Below are positions 48,572 through 60,309 of a DNA stretch of 64,000 nucleotides, piece after piece (position 1 is the stretch's first letter; each line of letters opens with the position of its first letter). The stretch lies in NCBI GenBank assembly GCA_030159075.1, contig BROG01001207.1, positions 33,637 to 97,636 on the forward strand, in the 5' to 3' direction. Both the position numbers and the translations under genes were made by a program. Below the pieces are notes generated by a model. It did not search any database. It had not been told where the DNA came from and was given only the letters and a program-made list of their open reading frames with translations. The stretch comes from Atrina japonica (taxonomy: Eukaryota; Mollusca; Bivalvia; Pterioida; Pinnidae).

Positions 48572-48813
48572 CTCTGAGCGACGTGTAATTAGAAGCCTAC
48601 TTCATACCTGTAGCACGGGTATTTCAATATCAACCAAGAACGTGGTTCTGGCTGTTTGTTATAATTAACGCTGTAATACAGCATTTATTTAACATAACAC
48701 ATTGTTGTTGTCGCATCTTTTGTAAATTTTGCGAAGGAATAATTCCTTTGCAGTTGTAGATATCAAGGTAAGTACGAGTCCGGTAAGTATCCGTCGTCGA
48801 ACATAAAATTGTC

Positions 48814-50183
48814 ATGGCTGATAAACCAGATGACGTTTTATCGCTTCTGGGTAGTGACAATGATTATTCTGAAATTGAGGAACTCTTCGGAGATAAACCT
48901 AACACAAGAAGTAATTTTTCTGATGACAAACGTTGTACTCGGGGTGTAAAGCGTAAATCGCAAACACAAACTACAACCGGTAATACCGGAAATACGACCC
49001 GAGTAAAGGTAAATAAAAAACCCAACTAAAAAACTTACCGGAACTCAGGTAAATTCCCAATCTAATGTCACATGCCTTGATATAAATGAATTAAAAGGCC
49101 AGTTGGGAATTGATAAAATCTTAGAGTCCATTTCGGTTCTGTCCGAAAGTGTCAACAACTTGGGCCAAAGTATGGCGCGCCCTTCGTACAATAATGCAAC
49201 TTGTACAGAGACTGTAGAATCTACGGTGCTCAATAATGGTCAAAATTATTCGATTGATAATCAAACTGTAACACAGTCTGATGTTAATTTTGTAAACAAT
49301 AGACCAAATAAACAATTGATTTCTATTCCTAACTATGAGGATGATCAATCTAATGAATTTGATTTTGATTTAAGTTACTTACATTGTACTCCTTCCCCAT
49401 CCATTGACGGAGTTAATCATCATGATACTTTTCGTAATGTTTTTGAAAATGAAAAAGGAACTGTTGAGAATGATAATGAGTGGGACATTCCAGTTAAACT
49501 CTGATGAGAAAACTGGGCCCAAGGTAACTGAGGCTCTAGGTAAAGCTGTAAATGCAGCTATTTCAATCAAATCCAGTAAGGAAAGTATGGCTGATTTGGA
49601 GAAAAAATATGAACGACCAGAAAATTGTACACTATTAAAGGTCCCTCGTGTTAACAAGGAAATTTGGGATGCTCTAAATAGAAATTCCCATACAACTGAT
49701 CTTTCATTACAAGTGATACAGAAATTTATTTCAAGTGGTATGATACCACTAGTACAAATGGCCAACATGTTAGTGAATAAAAATGAATTAGAGCCCCAAT
49801 CTTGCAAGAAAATGCTTGCCGATTCCATTAGCATGTTGGGGCATGCTTTTTATAATTTGTCTATGAGAAGGAGAAATGAGATAAAAAACTCCTTGAACCC
49901 TAGATACAGGAAGATTGCCTCTTCTGAAATACCTGTTTCTCAATATTTATTTGGAGATAACTGTACTACTAAATTAAAAGAAATGGGAGATATTAGCAAA
50001 TATCCCATTGGTCAAAAAACATATGTTGATCAAAAAATGAGAAATAATAATTATTCAAAAAACTCATACAACAGTCCAATAAACAGCAGAGGCAGGTTTA
50101 TGAGAGGAAGAGGACAGAGAAATTTCACCTACATGTATCAGTACAGGGGAATGAAATCAAAAAGAAATCATTACAACAAATAA
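48814..50183 (+). pseudogene. DIRS Gag-like protein, two frameshifts
   Basis: The ATG at 48814 (GTCATGG context) starts an acidic N-terminus (SLLGSDNDYSEIEELFGDK). The frame shifts near 49015-49022 in an A-run, continues through LGIDKILESISVLSESVNNL, and shifts again near 49490-49500 into TGPKVTEALGKAVNAA. The third frame holds DLSLQVIQKFISSGMIPLV and ends with an Arg/Gly-rich basic tail (SRGRFMRGRGQRN) at 50183. Length of about 456 codons overall. DIRS Gag proteins are poorly conserved; the assignment rests on position before RT, the central helical region and the basic nucleic-acid-binding-like tail. Confidence 0.7.
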
Positions 50184-50185
50184 GG

Positions 50186-52193
50186 GTAAGAAACCTGAAT
50201 TTTGAACATTGGAAGAATTTCACTAATGACCAATGGATTCTAGATATTATCAATTACGGTTATAAAATTGAGTTCATTGAAACTCCATACCAAGCTTCAG
50301 TTCCATCCCAGATTAAATTTAACAAAGAGTACACAACTCTTATTACCCAAGAGGTACAAACTTTATTAGATAAAGGTGCAATTGAAGAAGTCTCCAATAT
50401 CTCAAATTCTTTTTTATCAAATGTTTTTCTTGTACCTAAAAAAGATGGAAGTTTAAGACCCATAATAAATTTGAAAAAGTTGAATGAATTTGTTGAATAT
50501 CAACATTTTAAATAAGAAAATTTGACATATGCTTTAGAATTGATACAGGAAAATGATTTTTTAACTTCAGTTGATTTAAAGGATGCTTATTTTAGTGTTA
50601 GTGTGCATCCAGATTATAGAAAATTCTTAACTTTTGCTTGGGAAGGCAAATATTATAGGTTTTTGGTATTACCTTTTGGGCTATCATCATGTCCAAGAGT
50701 TTTTACAAAAATTCTAAAACCTATATTTGCAGCATTTAGAGAGAATGGTATAAGATGCTGTTATTACATTGATGATTCATTGATAATAAATCAAGACTAT
50801 TTTCATTGTTTTAAAGAAACAGAGTTAATCACTAAGGAGTTAGATAATCTTGGGTTTAGAATTAACACTAAAAAATCTATTGTCACTCCTTCACAAAGGA
50901 TTGTTTTCTTTGGAGTAATTATAGACTCAGTAGAGTATAAAGTTTATTTTAACAGAGGAGAAAATTCAAAAGATATTAAATCACTGTCAGAACATCAGAA
51001 ATGTCAAAAGAATACAAATAAGAACGTTTTTTTCATCTTAATTGGGCTTTTAGTTCATGCCTGTAATGCTGTATTTCAGGGTTCTTTACATTATAGAAAT
51101 TTAGAAAGAGACAAAGATATGAATTTAAAAAAGAATAATAATGATTATGATTCATACATGATTTGCTCTGAACTGAGTTTGACTGAAATAAATTGGTGGT
51201 GTGAAAATTTGAGGAAACTCAATGGGAAACCAATTCGAAATAGTCCAGTAAAATTTTGGGTTGAAACTGATGCATCATCACATGGTTGGGGTGCAAAGTT
51301 TGATGGCAATTTGACAGGTGGAAGATGGACACCTACAGAGTCACATTATCATATTAATTATTTAGAGCTTTTAGCAGTATTTTTTGCTTTAAAATCCTTT
51401 TTCACAAATTTCTCATCCATCCATATTTGTTTTAAAACGGATAACACAACTGTGTTTCATATATCAATGTTATGGGTGGAATGCACTCTAAACAATTAGA
51501 TCAGATATCAGTCGAAATTTGGAATTGGTGTTTAGACCGTGATATAATAATCTCAGCACAACATATTCCGGGTTGTGATAATATTTATGCTGATGCACTT
51601 TCTAGAAAATTTGAAGATGCAACAGAATGGATGTTAAAACTTGATATTTTTCATAGAATTTGTAAACAATTCTTCACACCAGATATAGATTTATTTGCGT
51701 CTAGATTGAATAAACAACTGAATAAATTTGTATCTTGGAATTTTGATCCAGATGCTTGTCATATCGATGCATTTACAATGTCCTGGACTGATTTATGTCC
51801 ATATATTTTTCCGCCTTTTAAGTTAATTGGACGAATTATGAATAAGATCTCTAATGATGATGTGGACAAGGCCATTATAATTATTCCTTTTTGGAAAACT
51901 CAAACCTGGTTTCCTTTAGTGATGTCTGCTTTATTCCAATCAGATTGCCAAGGCACAAAGATTTGTTAGTGATGCCCCATTCAGGAGAATCACATCCCCT
52001 ACAGAAAATGACACTGATCGCCTGTGCTGTATCAGGAAAGCAATGTATGATAAAGGACTTTCAAAGTTTATTTCCGATATCATCTTTTCGTCATTGCGAA
52101 ATGCCACTAATAAACAATACCAGTACTGCTGGAAAAAATGGATATTTTGGTGTTATAAATGGAAGATTAATCCCTTTACACCGACTGAAGTAA
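50186..52193 (+). pseudogene. DIRS reverse transcriptase-RNase H polyprotein, broken
   Basis: Opens just after Gag. The first part has EVQTLLDKGAIEEVSN and FLVPKKDGSLRPIINLKKLN, then one in-frame TAA at 50513-50515. From 50522 onward come VDLKDAYFSV (first catalytic Asp), LPFGLSSCPRVF and YYIDDSL (catalytic Asp pair), then RNase H with VETDASSHGWGA, LELLAVFFALK and KTDNTT. A frameshift at about 51465 leads to AQHIPGCDNIYADALSR, LFASRLNK and SWNFDPDACHIDAF. Another at about 51955 continues into DLLVMPHSGESHPLQKMT up to a stop at 52191. RT catalytic residues are intact despite the breaks. Confidence 0.88.
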
Positions 52194-52994
52194 CTGTGGT
52201 GAAATATCTCACTCATCTGATAAAATCTAAACTTTCATATTCTGTTGTAAATACACACAAGTCTATGCTAATCAATACTTTACCTTATTTTGGTATTTTA
52301 TGGGTTAAGGAACCTATTTTTATTCCAAGATTGATGAAAGGTTTTTTCAATCTTAATCCCTCAAGGCCTAGAGTAAAACATACATGGGATGTTTCAAAAG
52401 TTCTAAAATTTTTTACATTCATTAATGCCACTTAATGAGTTATCAATGCGACTACTAACATTGAAATTAGTTTCTCTCATTGCACTTACTACTGCTGCCA
52501 GGACACAAACTTTGTTAGCCCTTGATATTGATAATATGTGTGTATATTCTGATAGAGTTGTTTTTCAAATTCAAAAACTTTTGAAAACCTGTAGACCTGG
52601 GACACCTGTTCCTAAGGTTATATTACATAGATATAGTGAAAAAGACTTATGTGTTATATCAACTCTGAAAGAATATTTAAAAAAAACAAAGGATAGAAGG
52701 AAATCTACAGTTTTATTTGTGTCTTATAAAACATATGATACCGTCACAACCTGTACTTTATCTAGATGGTTAAGGACAGTTTTACAGTTATCCGGAATAA
52801 AACATTTTACAGCTCATTCCTTTAGAGGAGTTTCGGCATCAACTGCCTTCCTATCTGGAGTTTCTCTGAAAGAAATTCTAGAAAATGCCAATTGGACTAA
52901 TTCAAAAACATTTTTTAAGTTTTATTTCAAAGAATGTGAGGTAGATACAACAGATGGAATGTTTGCCAATTCTATTTTAAACAGAAAGAATTGA
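52043..52994 (+). pseudogene. DIRS tyrosine recombinase, one frameshift
   Basis: Overlaps the 3' end of the RT-RNase H frame by 151 bp in another frame, as is usual in DIRS elements. The N-terminal core-binding part contains NKQYQYCWKKWIFWCYKWK. A frameshift near 52425 leads into the catalytic domain. In the 189-codon second frame these residues are visible: Arg26 (TTAARTQTLLAL), His131 and Arg134 (AHSFRG), Trp157 (NANWTN) and Tyr167 (KTFFKFYFKE). They match the R-HxxR-(H/W)-Y set of tyrosine recombinases. The enzyme would integrate the circular DNA intermediate. With the frameshift corrected the length is normal for the family. Confidence 0.88.
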
Positions 52995-53462
52995 CTGTAT
53001 TTTTGGTACCAGTTTTGATATATTATTTATCATCTTAGATAATTTAAAGTACATGTATTTACATGGACTTGATTAAGATTCATTTTGCAAATTAAATATA
53101 TATCGATAATTGAAATAAAATTTTCCATATTTATGGATAACTTATATATATTCTGAAGAAAAATAGAATTGTCTGGTACTGAATAAATTGTTATGTATAT
53201 TTTCTTATGTTTCATTTTTAATTATCCACCAAGATTGACTTGTATACTATTAGTAAGTCATTGTCATCTATATGATTTACTTTTCATAAAACATTATGCA
53301 TGGTCATGGCTTAATGATATAAATAAGACAAAGGTATTTTGATGTTTACCTTACATCATTCTATATTTATTATGTACAATGTAAATTTGTATTTACATGT
53401 AAAACTTTGACTTCGAGATGTCTGTACTTCATATATATGTTTGTGAACAACTCTTTAAAACA

Positions 53463-53594
53463 TGCTATATGATACCCTCGTAGAGCCAGAAGGCGATATG
53501 TAATAGAATGAGCCCTCCTCCAAGCATCTATTTGATTTGAAGGATGAGGGCCATTCTATGTAATGAGCCAGAGGCTCAAGAGGGTATCATATAC
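53463..53594 (+). repeat. Internal complementary region of DIRS element
   Basis: 53463-53509 (GATACCCTCGTAGAGCCAGA to AATAGAAT) is the complement of the left outer end at 48406-48445. 53507-53594 (GAGCCCTCCTCCAAGCATCT to GAGGGTATCATATA) is the complement of the right outer end at 53860-53941. The junction AAT lies at 53507-53509. Confidence 0.9.
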
Positions 53595-53609
53595 CCAACC
53601 CAGGTTATC

Positions 53610-53616
<7 letters not shown>

Positions 53617-53691
<75 letters not shown>
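53617..53691. repeat. (AT)n microsatellite
   Basis: About 75 bp of alternating AT between the internal complementary region and the right terminal repeat of the DIRS element. Tyr/Ile-rich frames across it are artefacts. Confidence 0.95.
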
Positions 53692-53694
<3 letters not shown>

Positions 53695-53737
53695 CCCTAC
53701 CCCAATATTCATTCAGTTGTCACAAACATGCTTTTAA

Positions 53738-53877
53738 GAATGCTTCTAGCACGTGAAGCTACTGCTTATATACAACTGGGATGTATACGTCATCCAGGTA
53801 AATTTTACTTTCTTTGAATTGAGGTATGCTTCGTTGCACTCAGGAGAATAATGCTATATGATACCCTCTTGAGCCTC
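53738..53877 (-). repeat. Right inverted terminal repeat of DIRS element
   Basis: Inverted match to 48430-48571. The unique right outer end (53878-53941) contains GAGCCTCAGGCTC, a short palindrome. Confidence 0.88.
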
Positions 53878-54156
53878 AGGCTCATTACATAGAATGGCCC
53901 TCATCCTTCACATCAAATAGATGCTTGGAGGAGGGCTCATTATATTCAACATCATAATAAAATCATGCCAATGAAAAAGAATGCTCAAAAGATATGATAT
54001 AACACTCGTATTCTTGTTGATTTCTCTGTCATCATGAACACTTTGGAACCAGCATAAAAATAATGTTCTCATCCAACCCTTAAATGTTTCTTATTTAACT
54101 ATACATCTATTTAAGTATTTTAGTTCAGTCAAAAAATATCATTTAGATAGACTTAC

Positions 54157-54664
54157 TTTAAGCTTTCCTCAGAAAGGTTCTTGAGATTGTCATACTGTGG
54201 GCATGTTTTGTCTGTAGGATGAACTTCTAGAAGCATGGCAGCATTCAGTCTTTGTTGTAGTTTAAGAGGTATGCTCAATCTAAGTTCGTTGCAGAGCATG
54301 AGAACTGTGATTGTTGATGTCAATGAAGATTTGCCTCCTTTGTATTTGTTTTCTATGATTTCTATGTATACTTTTTTCATAAATTTTTCAAAATTTTGTG
54401 TAGTCATCCATTTCCTTGTTGTATTAGAATAAGTCTTTCTTAAGCCTTCATAAAGCATACAAGCCTGTTCTATGAAACTTCTTTGATCAGAACTGTCACT
54501 TTTCTCATAAAAGATTTCAACAGGGAACAATTCTTTTGCAACTGTTTCAATATCATCTTCCAATTGCTTTTCATATGTATCTTTAAGATATTCTAAAGCC
54601 TCTTTCCACCATTTCTTTTGCTCCGGTACTAGTTTCATCACACCATCATACTGGTGATAAACAC
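54157..54664 (-). CDS. Predicted large host exon (508 bp)
   Basis: The longest coding exon in the window. Acceptor TTTTGTTTTCAAAAG, then 168 complete codons: GVYHQYDGVMKLVPEQKKWW, LEYLKDTYEKQLEDDIETVA, FVEQACMLYEGLRKT-type helices (seen as FIEQACMLYEGLRKTYS), STITVLMLCNELRLSIPLKL and CPQYDNLKNLSEES, then a strong donor TTAAA|GTAAGT. Entry needs one base from an upstream exon to the right. Strongly helical, soluble, no signal or membrane segment. It is most likely part of the same minus-strand gene as 45712-45936, whose phase joins exactly. Not recognised with confidence. Confidence 0.7.
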
Positions 54665-54997
54665 CTTTTGAAAACAAAAATAAAGTAAATTGAACAATGT
54701 ATACTAGAAGGAAAAAAGAAACTGTGATACTTAAAAGTTAAATAAAAACATAAAAAGTATTATTTGATCACTCTTTTCTCTTAAATGCATTAAGTTTAAT
54801 ACACTAAACACATGTTTGAGTACTGAATTTGTTAAATATCGCATTTGATTCACATTGGTGGCCAAATTTTTCTGGATTTTTTAGCCTAAGGGACACACAT
54901 TTAGTAATTGATTAGAATTTCTTGCATCAGTATTCAATGTATTGAAACAGAAAAACATTGGTATTTGGAATAGAATTTTGATTGAGAGATGCCTTGC
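54665..54997. other. Intron-like sequence
   Basis: No recognised feature; contains the upstream intron of the 508-bp exon and the unclear left edge of a Tc1 relic. Confidence 0.35.
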
Positions 54998-55378
54998 ATG
55001 ACTGAAAATGGTTGTTTGCATGCTATTGGGATGCTGGAAGCTGGGATGTCTCAAAGCAATGTGGCAAGGCAGTTTGGAGTTCATATTGACACTGTAAATG
55101 CTTTATGGAGATGATATCAGCAAACTGGCACTGTTTGGGAAACCCATGATTGGGACGTCATGTCGACAAGATACATATACATGGACGTCTCATTTGCGTA
55201 GTCAATTCCAGTTGGCTTCTTTGACCACTAGAAGCATCCCTTGACATCGACGGAAAAGTCCTCGTACCGTAAGCAACAGATTGCGAGAGGCCAATGATGT
55301 CCTGCTATCCATTCTTATTCTACTCTGGCATCACTGTGTTGCAAGGTTAGCGTGGTGTAGGAGGCATCGTCATTTCAA
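54998..55378 (+). pseudogene. Tc1-like transposase N-terminal relic
   Basis: The ATG at 54998 starts HAIGMLEAGMSQSNVARQFG and VHIDTVNALWR, a paired-type helix-turn-helix DNA-binding domain of Tc1 transposases, ended by TGA. Further fragments in shifted frames include SIPVGFFDH-like text and RLAWCRRHRHF near 55345-55375, the end of the second helix-turn-helix region. The catalytic domain is missing; BEL/Pao sequence follows immediately. Confidence 0.75.
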
Positions 55379-55380
55379 TA

Positions 55381-55905
55381 ACAGCTCAGCAGAGCGTCTT
55401 TGCCGACGAAGTCAGATGTCTTGCCGCAGTAAGACCGGACTCCAAGACTAGCAGCATACTTAAACTTTCACCATTTCTCAATACTGATGGATTGTTGCAT
55501 GTTGGAGAAAGACTATATGCAGCAAGACACGTGATAAAAATGTTCACCCCATCTTTGTTCCTAAGAAATCTCATATAGCTGATCTGCTTGTGAGACATTA
55601 TCACAAGGCAGTATTTCACCAAGGACGCAAATTTACTGAAGGAAAACTTCGGTTGGCAGGATTTTGGATTATCGGAATCAAATGTTTGGTTGCATCTGAA
55701 AGTCATAAGTGCATTATTTGTCGCAAACATCGTGGATCTCTCTGTGGACAAAAGATGGCAAACCAGCCAGAAGACCGCCTTACTCGAGGACCACCATTTA
55801 CGTTCGTAGGGATCAATACCTTTGGTCCCTGGGATGTCATTGCTAGATGTACATGTGGAGGACTAGCTACACATTAACGTTGGGCAATCTTGTTCACATG
55901 TTTGG
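55381..55905 (+). pseudogene. BEL/Pao retrotransposon integrase relic
   Basis: About 55430-55560 reads SSILKLSPFLNTDGLLHVGE. A frame from 55590 reads HYHKAVFHQGRKFTEGKLRL and SHKCIICRKHRG, the HHCC zinc-binding domain of BEL/Pao integrases, then QKMANQPEDRLTRGPPFTFV and INTFGPWDVIAR, the start of the catalytic core (normally GxDxFGPW; the Asp aligns with Asn here). A stop follows at 55875, with RWAILFT-like sequence after it. Truncated at both ends. Confidence 0.8.
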
Positions 55906-57780
55906 TATCAAGGGGAAAACACAAATCAAGCCGTATTTTTCTTTGACAGATATCAGCAGCGCACGGGAGGGGGTGTCCCCCTTGTGAAATAACAAGAAAA
56001 AATTGTAATTTTAAACATCAATATCTGCCATTTAATGCATCTAAAAGAGAATTGTCAATAATATTGATGATATATAAATATCTTATTTCTTTTAATTTTC
56101 TAGTCGACTTTGAAATTTACAAATAGATATAGGCTTTATTTTGAAGTTTTAATACATGCAATATATACATGTACACACACAACTTGGGAGACTCAAAATG
56201 ATGTTATGGTCATTGTGTTATATTAGAATGTTTAAAATTAAGTATTTCTTAATTTGTTATAACAAATTTGAAAATATACAAATTCTGAATATTCTAATAT
56301 AACACTGATTTGGAATGCAGAAAATAAATAACCAGAAGAAATATAATCTCAGTTTGATTGCTAAATATTTGGAAGTATGAAAATTTTTAAAGTCAAAGGC
56401 TTGATTTATTTATTTTATTATTATCATCATTTTTTTTTATAGATTTAAATATTTATTACCAAAATATTTGCATACCCAAATATGTATTTAAAGGTTTTTA
56501 TCTTCATAATGTACCTTTTTCATTAATTGATAAGGTATAACAACAAATGATGAGTGAATACTTCACTCAAAAAAAAAAGAGATTTGATAAAGAAAAATCA
56601 AATCTGCTTAAAAAAATTTTTAAAGTAAAAACATTGAGGATTAATACAGAAGCTGCATGAAATTAATATAACATCAATTATGTTAATCTTTGATAACTGT
56701 ATATAGGACAGAACATATGGATATTGATTATAGGTGTGGATGTTTAGATACACAGGTAATCAATCTGTATATTAGGTACCTGTCCACAGTACAGGTCATT
56801 GTGTAATTACCATCAGCACACATCCGATATTGACACCTCTGTATGGTCTAATGACATTAATTAATAAACAGGGTTATTAGTCCTTGTTCTTCATGACTAT
56901 TTGGAAGATACACGGGACTTATATAACCTAGAATAGATGTCTTAATATTTCAATGATATGAGGCGCCAGAAATTTCAAGCTATTTTTTATCGCCAATTAA
57001 TAGACTGAAAATCATGATTTAGAACATTTAATCCTGACAAAAACGTCTACTGATTGCCGGAAAATGGACAAGAAGTGGTAGAAATATAGGGCAATCGGTT
57101 GAAAATTAGAAAAATCGGTAGATTTTTTCTTGGCGGTACACAAGCGGTAGACAAATAGAAAAATCGGAGGACTAACGCCAAAATCAATAGACTTGACAGG
57201 TATGGACTAATTTAATCATGGTGTGCAATGACTTAGTAGTATAGCCTACTATGAGGACGATTTTGTTTGCAAGAGAATTAAAGCCAAGAAAGATGCATAA
57301 TTTACCTATAAATCTAGCATTTTTATCATACAGAGTAGACTGGAATGCATTTTGGAGGAATAAAACAGTTTGCTTTCTATTTACAACTTAATTTTTAAAA
57401 TCGACTGCTGCGTATTTCAATATAGATAACTGTGCGGTACTGTGTTTGACACAACAGTACTTGCTGGCATGCCGGATTGTACATCACAAACCAAGCTCTC
57501 CAAGATTTCCCGATCTTTGCCGAAGTGAGCCGATCAGAGCCTAGGCATTTTTATGTGATTATAGGTAAATATCTTGACACCTGTGCGCTTTTCGACATTC
57601 AAGGTTTTGATTTATTGTTTGTATGGACAAAACACAAATATATACAAAAAAAAAAATTGGTGTTCGTTGACCTTTAATGAACATAGTTTTTTTTAAATCT
57701 AGACTTTGATAAATCTATGTTTTGATTCAATATTGGTCTAGCAATATCTACTATCAATAAAAGAAAAATGTATAACTATA
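55906..57780. other. No recognised feature
   Basis: AT-rich DNA. A few low-complexity runs (A-run at 56570, T-run at 56430). No frame with protein character; 57477-57677 is short and unremarkable. Confidence 0.4.
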
Positions 57781-58925
57781 CAGAGACGTGCAAAAAGTAT
57801 TCGTCACTTTGACGTCAATTTGAGCCACATTTGAAAACTACCGAGTATTACTGCATTGTAAAAAGTATTGTAAAATTATATTAACATATATTTATAATGC
57901 AATATCGACACCATAAATTTTACTGACTACTTAATATTTGGTGATATGTCCTCTGAGTCAAATTTTTTGCATTAATCTTCTTGGAAGATAATCATCCTGA
58001 AAAATATAGCCTCCCAAAAGAAAATGACGGGCAATAACTGGCCACAAATTATCTTCCAATATATTCTGATACTTTTCAGCTTTTATGTTACCTTCTACAT
58101 ATGATAAAGTGCCAAGACCCTTCCAAGTAGTACAATCCCACACTATCACTTCAAATTTTGGTTTCTCATTTGGTTTAATAGGGTCTGGCCACCAACCTTC
58201 ATCTCGTTTTCTCCACACATAGACATGATAACTATGATCTAGCATAATTTTACTTTCGTCAGAAAAAATGACTATGTCCCATTATCTGTTTACTGGCCAT
58301 CTCCTTTCCATGATACAAATAAGCCTTTTTCTGCGATTAACAGTTTTTATGACAACTTTTTATCAACACTCACCTATTAAATCCATTCTTATGCAAATGG
58401 AACTGAAGAGTTCTTTTTTGATATTCTGTTTTCCCTATTCTCATTAAATTTTGAAGTAATATCACTTAATAAATCATTTATGTTAAGTTTTACAATCCGT
58501 TCCAACAAGCACACATCACGAGCACTAACTTTTTTCAGCCTTCTTGTTCATGGCTTGTTTTCTGGTGAATTACACTTCACATATCTGTTCAGAAAGAAGA
58601 CATTGTAGCCCTGGGCCTACTCAATAATATTTTAATTTCACTTATTGATAACCCATCTTTGTGAGTGAATAATTATATTTTCACAGCAAAATCAACTTCT
58701 CAAACTTTTTGCTCATGATCTTATTGGAACATTTTGAGAAAGACAAGAAATGCAGCTGACACTGAATTACATCATATTTTGTTGCATGTGATCTTTCCCT
58801 CATTTTCACTCAAAAATGTGAACATGACTTAAAACTGGGAACAGCCAGAAGAAAAAAAAGAACGCTTGTAAATCGTTGAACGTTAAATTGACATCCGGGT
58901 GATGAATACTTTTTGCACGCATCTG
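57781..58925 (-). mobile_element. Tc1/mariner element with intact ends, TA-flanked
   Basis: The left end CAGAGACGTGCAAAAAGTAT and right end (in reverse) CAGATGCGTGCAAAAAGTAT are inverted over about 42 bp. TA flanks both sides (57779-57780, 58926-58927). Total length is 1,145 bp, shorter than a usual 1.3-1.6 kb full element. Confidence 0.85.
57958..58620 (-). pseudogene. Tc1/mariner transposase relic
   Basis: The minus strand from about 58620 shows traces of the N-terminal DNA-binding region (KVSARDVCLLERIVK). The DDE part reads IVIFSDES (first Asp), VYVWRKRDEGWWPDP, IVWDCTTWKGLGTLSYVEGN, AEKYQNILEDNLWP and IFQDDYLP (second Asp region, with DDY replacing the usual DN). The frame stops at 57958 before the third acidic residue, which is missing. 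Several frameshifts occur upstream of 58245. Inactive. Confidence 0.82.
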
Positions 58926-60309
58926 TACATTTCACAGCATGACTAATTTGCATTTTCAAATATTTTTATGTAAAAATAAGATTTTTATTTTATCATTCCT
59001 ATCACAATTTAGTGCAAAAATTTTGAAAACTAGGAATCCAGTTGTTATAGTGTTATATATCTGTCTACTTACTGTGTTTACTGTACTTGTGAGGCAGGAA
59101 AAATATTCTTGAATTGTTTTCCTCTTTACTTTTGTAATTGTAGTTATATTCCTCCACATTTCTTCCATTTCGAAAAATTGAGTAAGTGTACAGGAGATGA
59201 TAAGTTAAGAGTTGTTTAGGAATAAAATGCACATATTGCATAACAAGGTATTTCTTCTCTGTAGTTCTGAAAATGATAATATTGATTTTTACTTTAAAAG
59301 AAACCAATATGCCCAAGTGGGCCTAATTTACTCACCTGAAAACCAAATATGTAGGCTGATCTGGCCAAAATCACAAAGTGCAGTAGGGGATTGTGACATA
59401 GTGATGCAATGATATACTATGGGGCAGTTTATCGCAGTACATTTGGCAGGGTTCAGTTAATTCTTTTTGTGTGCCAGATACGCTGTCGATACTTTCTGGA
59501 TTTTGACACATTCCGGATAAATGTCCAATATTGGTTTCGAAAAGCAGAAATTGACTCAAAACATAAATGGCTGCCATTCTCAAGCATGGGCCTTCTTTGA
59601 AAGTTAAGTTGATAAATTGGAAGCATAATTGCCTAATAGTGGTAGTAAAAGACAGTAAAATGTTGCAGTTAAAAACTTACTGCTTGTCCGAACTGCTGTC
59701 ACATTGAATTTACATACAAATCAGGCAACACGACATACATTATCAACGTGGCCATAGCCATTGGGCGATAGCATGGATAGGCCTAACTCTGTATCTGAAA
59801 TAAACTGCCTGGACTCGACAGTGGAAACGGATCCCGGTATGCAATATCATGGGTACAAGAGGACAAGGTACTGGACAAATAAGTTTAGAGATTGCCATTA
59901 AAACTTAATTGCAAATAAATTCCCCTTGTTCAATTTCAAGATCAATTACAAACTTGACTTGGGTCCATTTTCTCACATTTCATACAGTGATAATTAAGTG
60001 TTGGATAGGTGCATATTTTTGTTTTCAGGTCCATTTTTTTCAGGATAAATGAATTTTTTTAATGGTAGACTTTGTTTCTTTTTAATTGGATTTCAGAATT
60101 TTCTGGTACAATATCGCGTATTGCAGTACATATCATATCGAGAGCCAAATATCGTGATACGTATCATTGTTAGAAGTGTATCGTTGCACCCCTACTGTGA
60201 GAATTTAATATCTGTAAAGTTTCATGAAAGTCCTTTCCATGGTTTCCAAGAACAAGCTGACCATGTGAAAAAATGACACCCCCTCTCTTCAGCAGTCTTT
60301 TTAAGAATT
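58926..60309. other. Intron-like or intergenic sequence with repeat lead-in
   Basis: No gene supported. 59318-59350 (CCCAAGTGGGCCTAATTTAC) resembles the hairpin head of local repeat elements. 60236-60310 is shared with 42624-42690. Confidence 0.4.

Larger units (their letters stand above)
48406..53941 (+). mobile_element. DIRS-type tyrosine-recombinase retrotransposon, near full length
   Basis: The order is left inverted terminal repeat, Gag-like region, reverse transcriptase/RNase H, tyrosine recombinase, internal complementary region, right inverted terminal repeat. The left end starts ATTCTATTACATATCGCC and the right end finishes GGAGGGCTCATT; the internal region reads, in reverse complement, GGGCTCATTCTATTAC, both ends joined at one ATT. 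DIRS elements replicate through a circular intermediate and integrate by recombinase, without target-site duplication. Coding frames carry at least five frameshifts and one stop, so this copy is probably not active. Confidence 0.9.

Noticed and set aside
49379..49834. 151-codon minus-strand frame
   Set aside because: It is antisense to the DIRS Gag-like region.
53544..53817. Two overlapping Tyr/Ile repeat frames
   Set aside because: They are translations of the (AT)n microsatellite in the DIRS element.
55386..55751. 121-codon minus-strand frame
   Set aside because: It is antisense to the BEL/Pao integrase relic.
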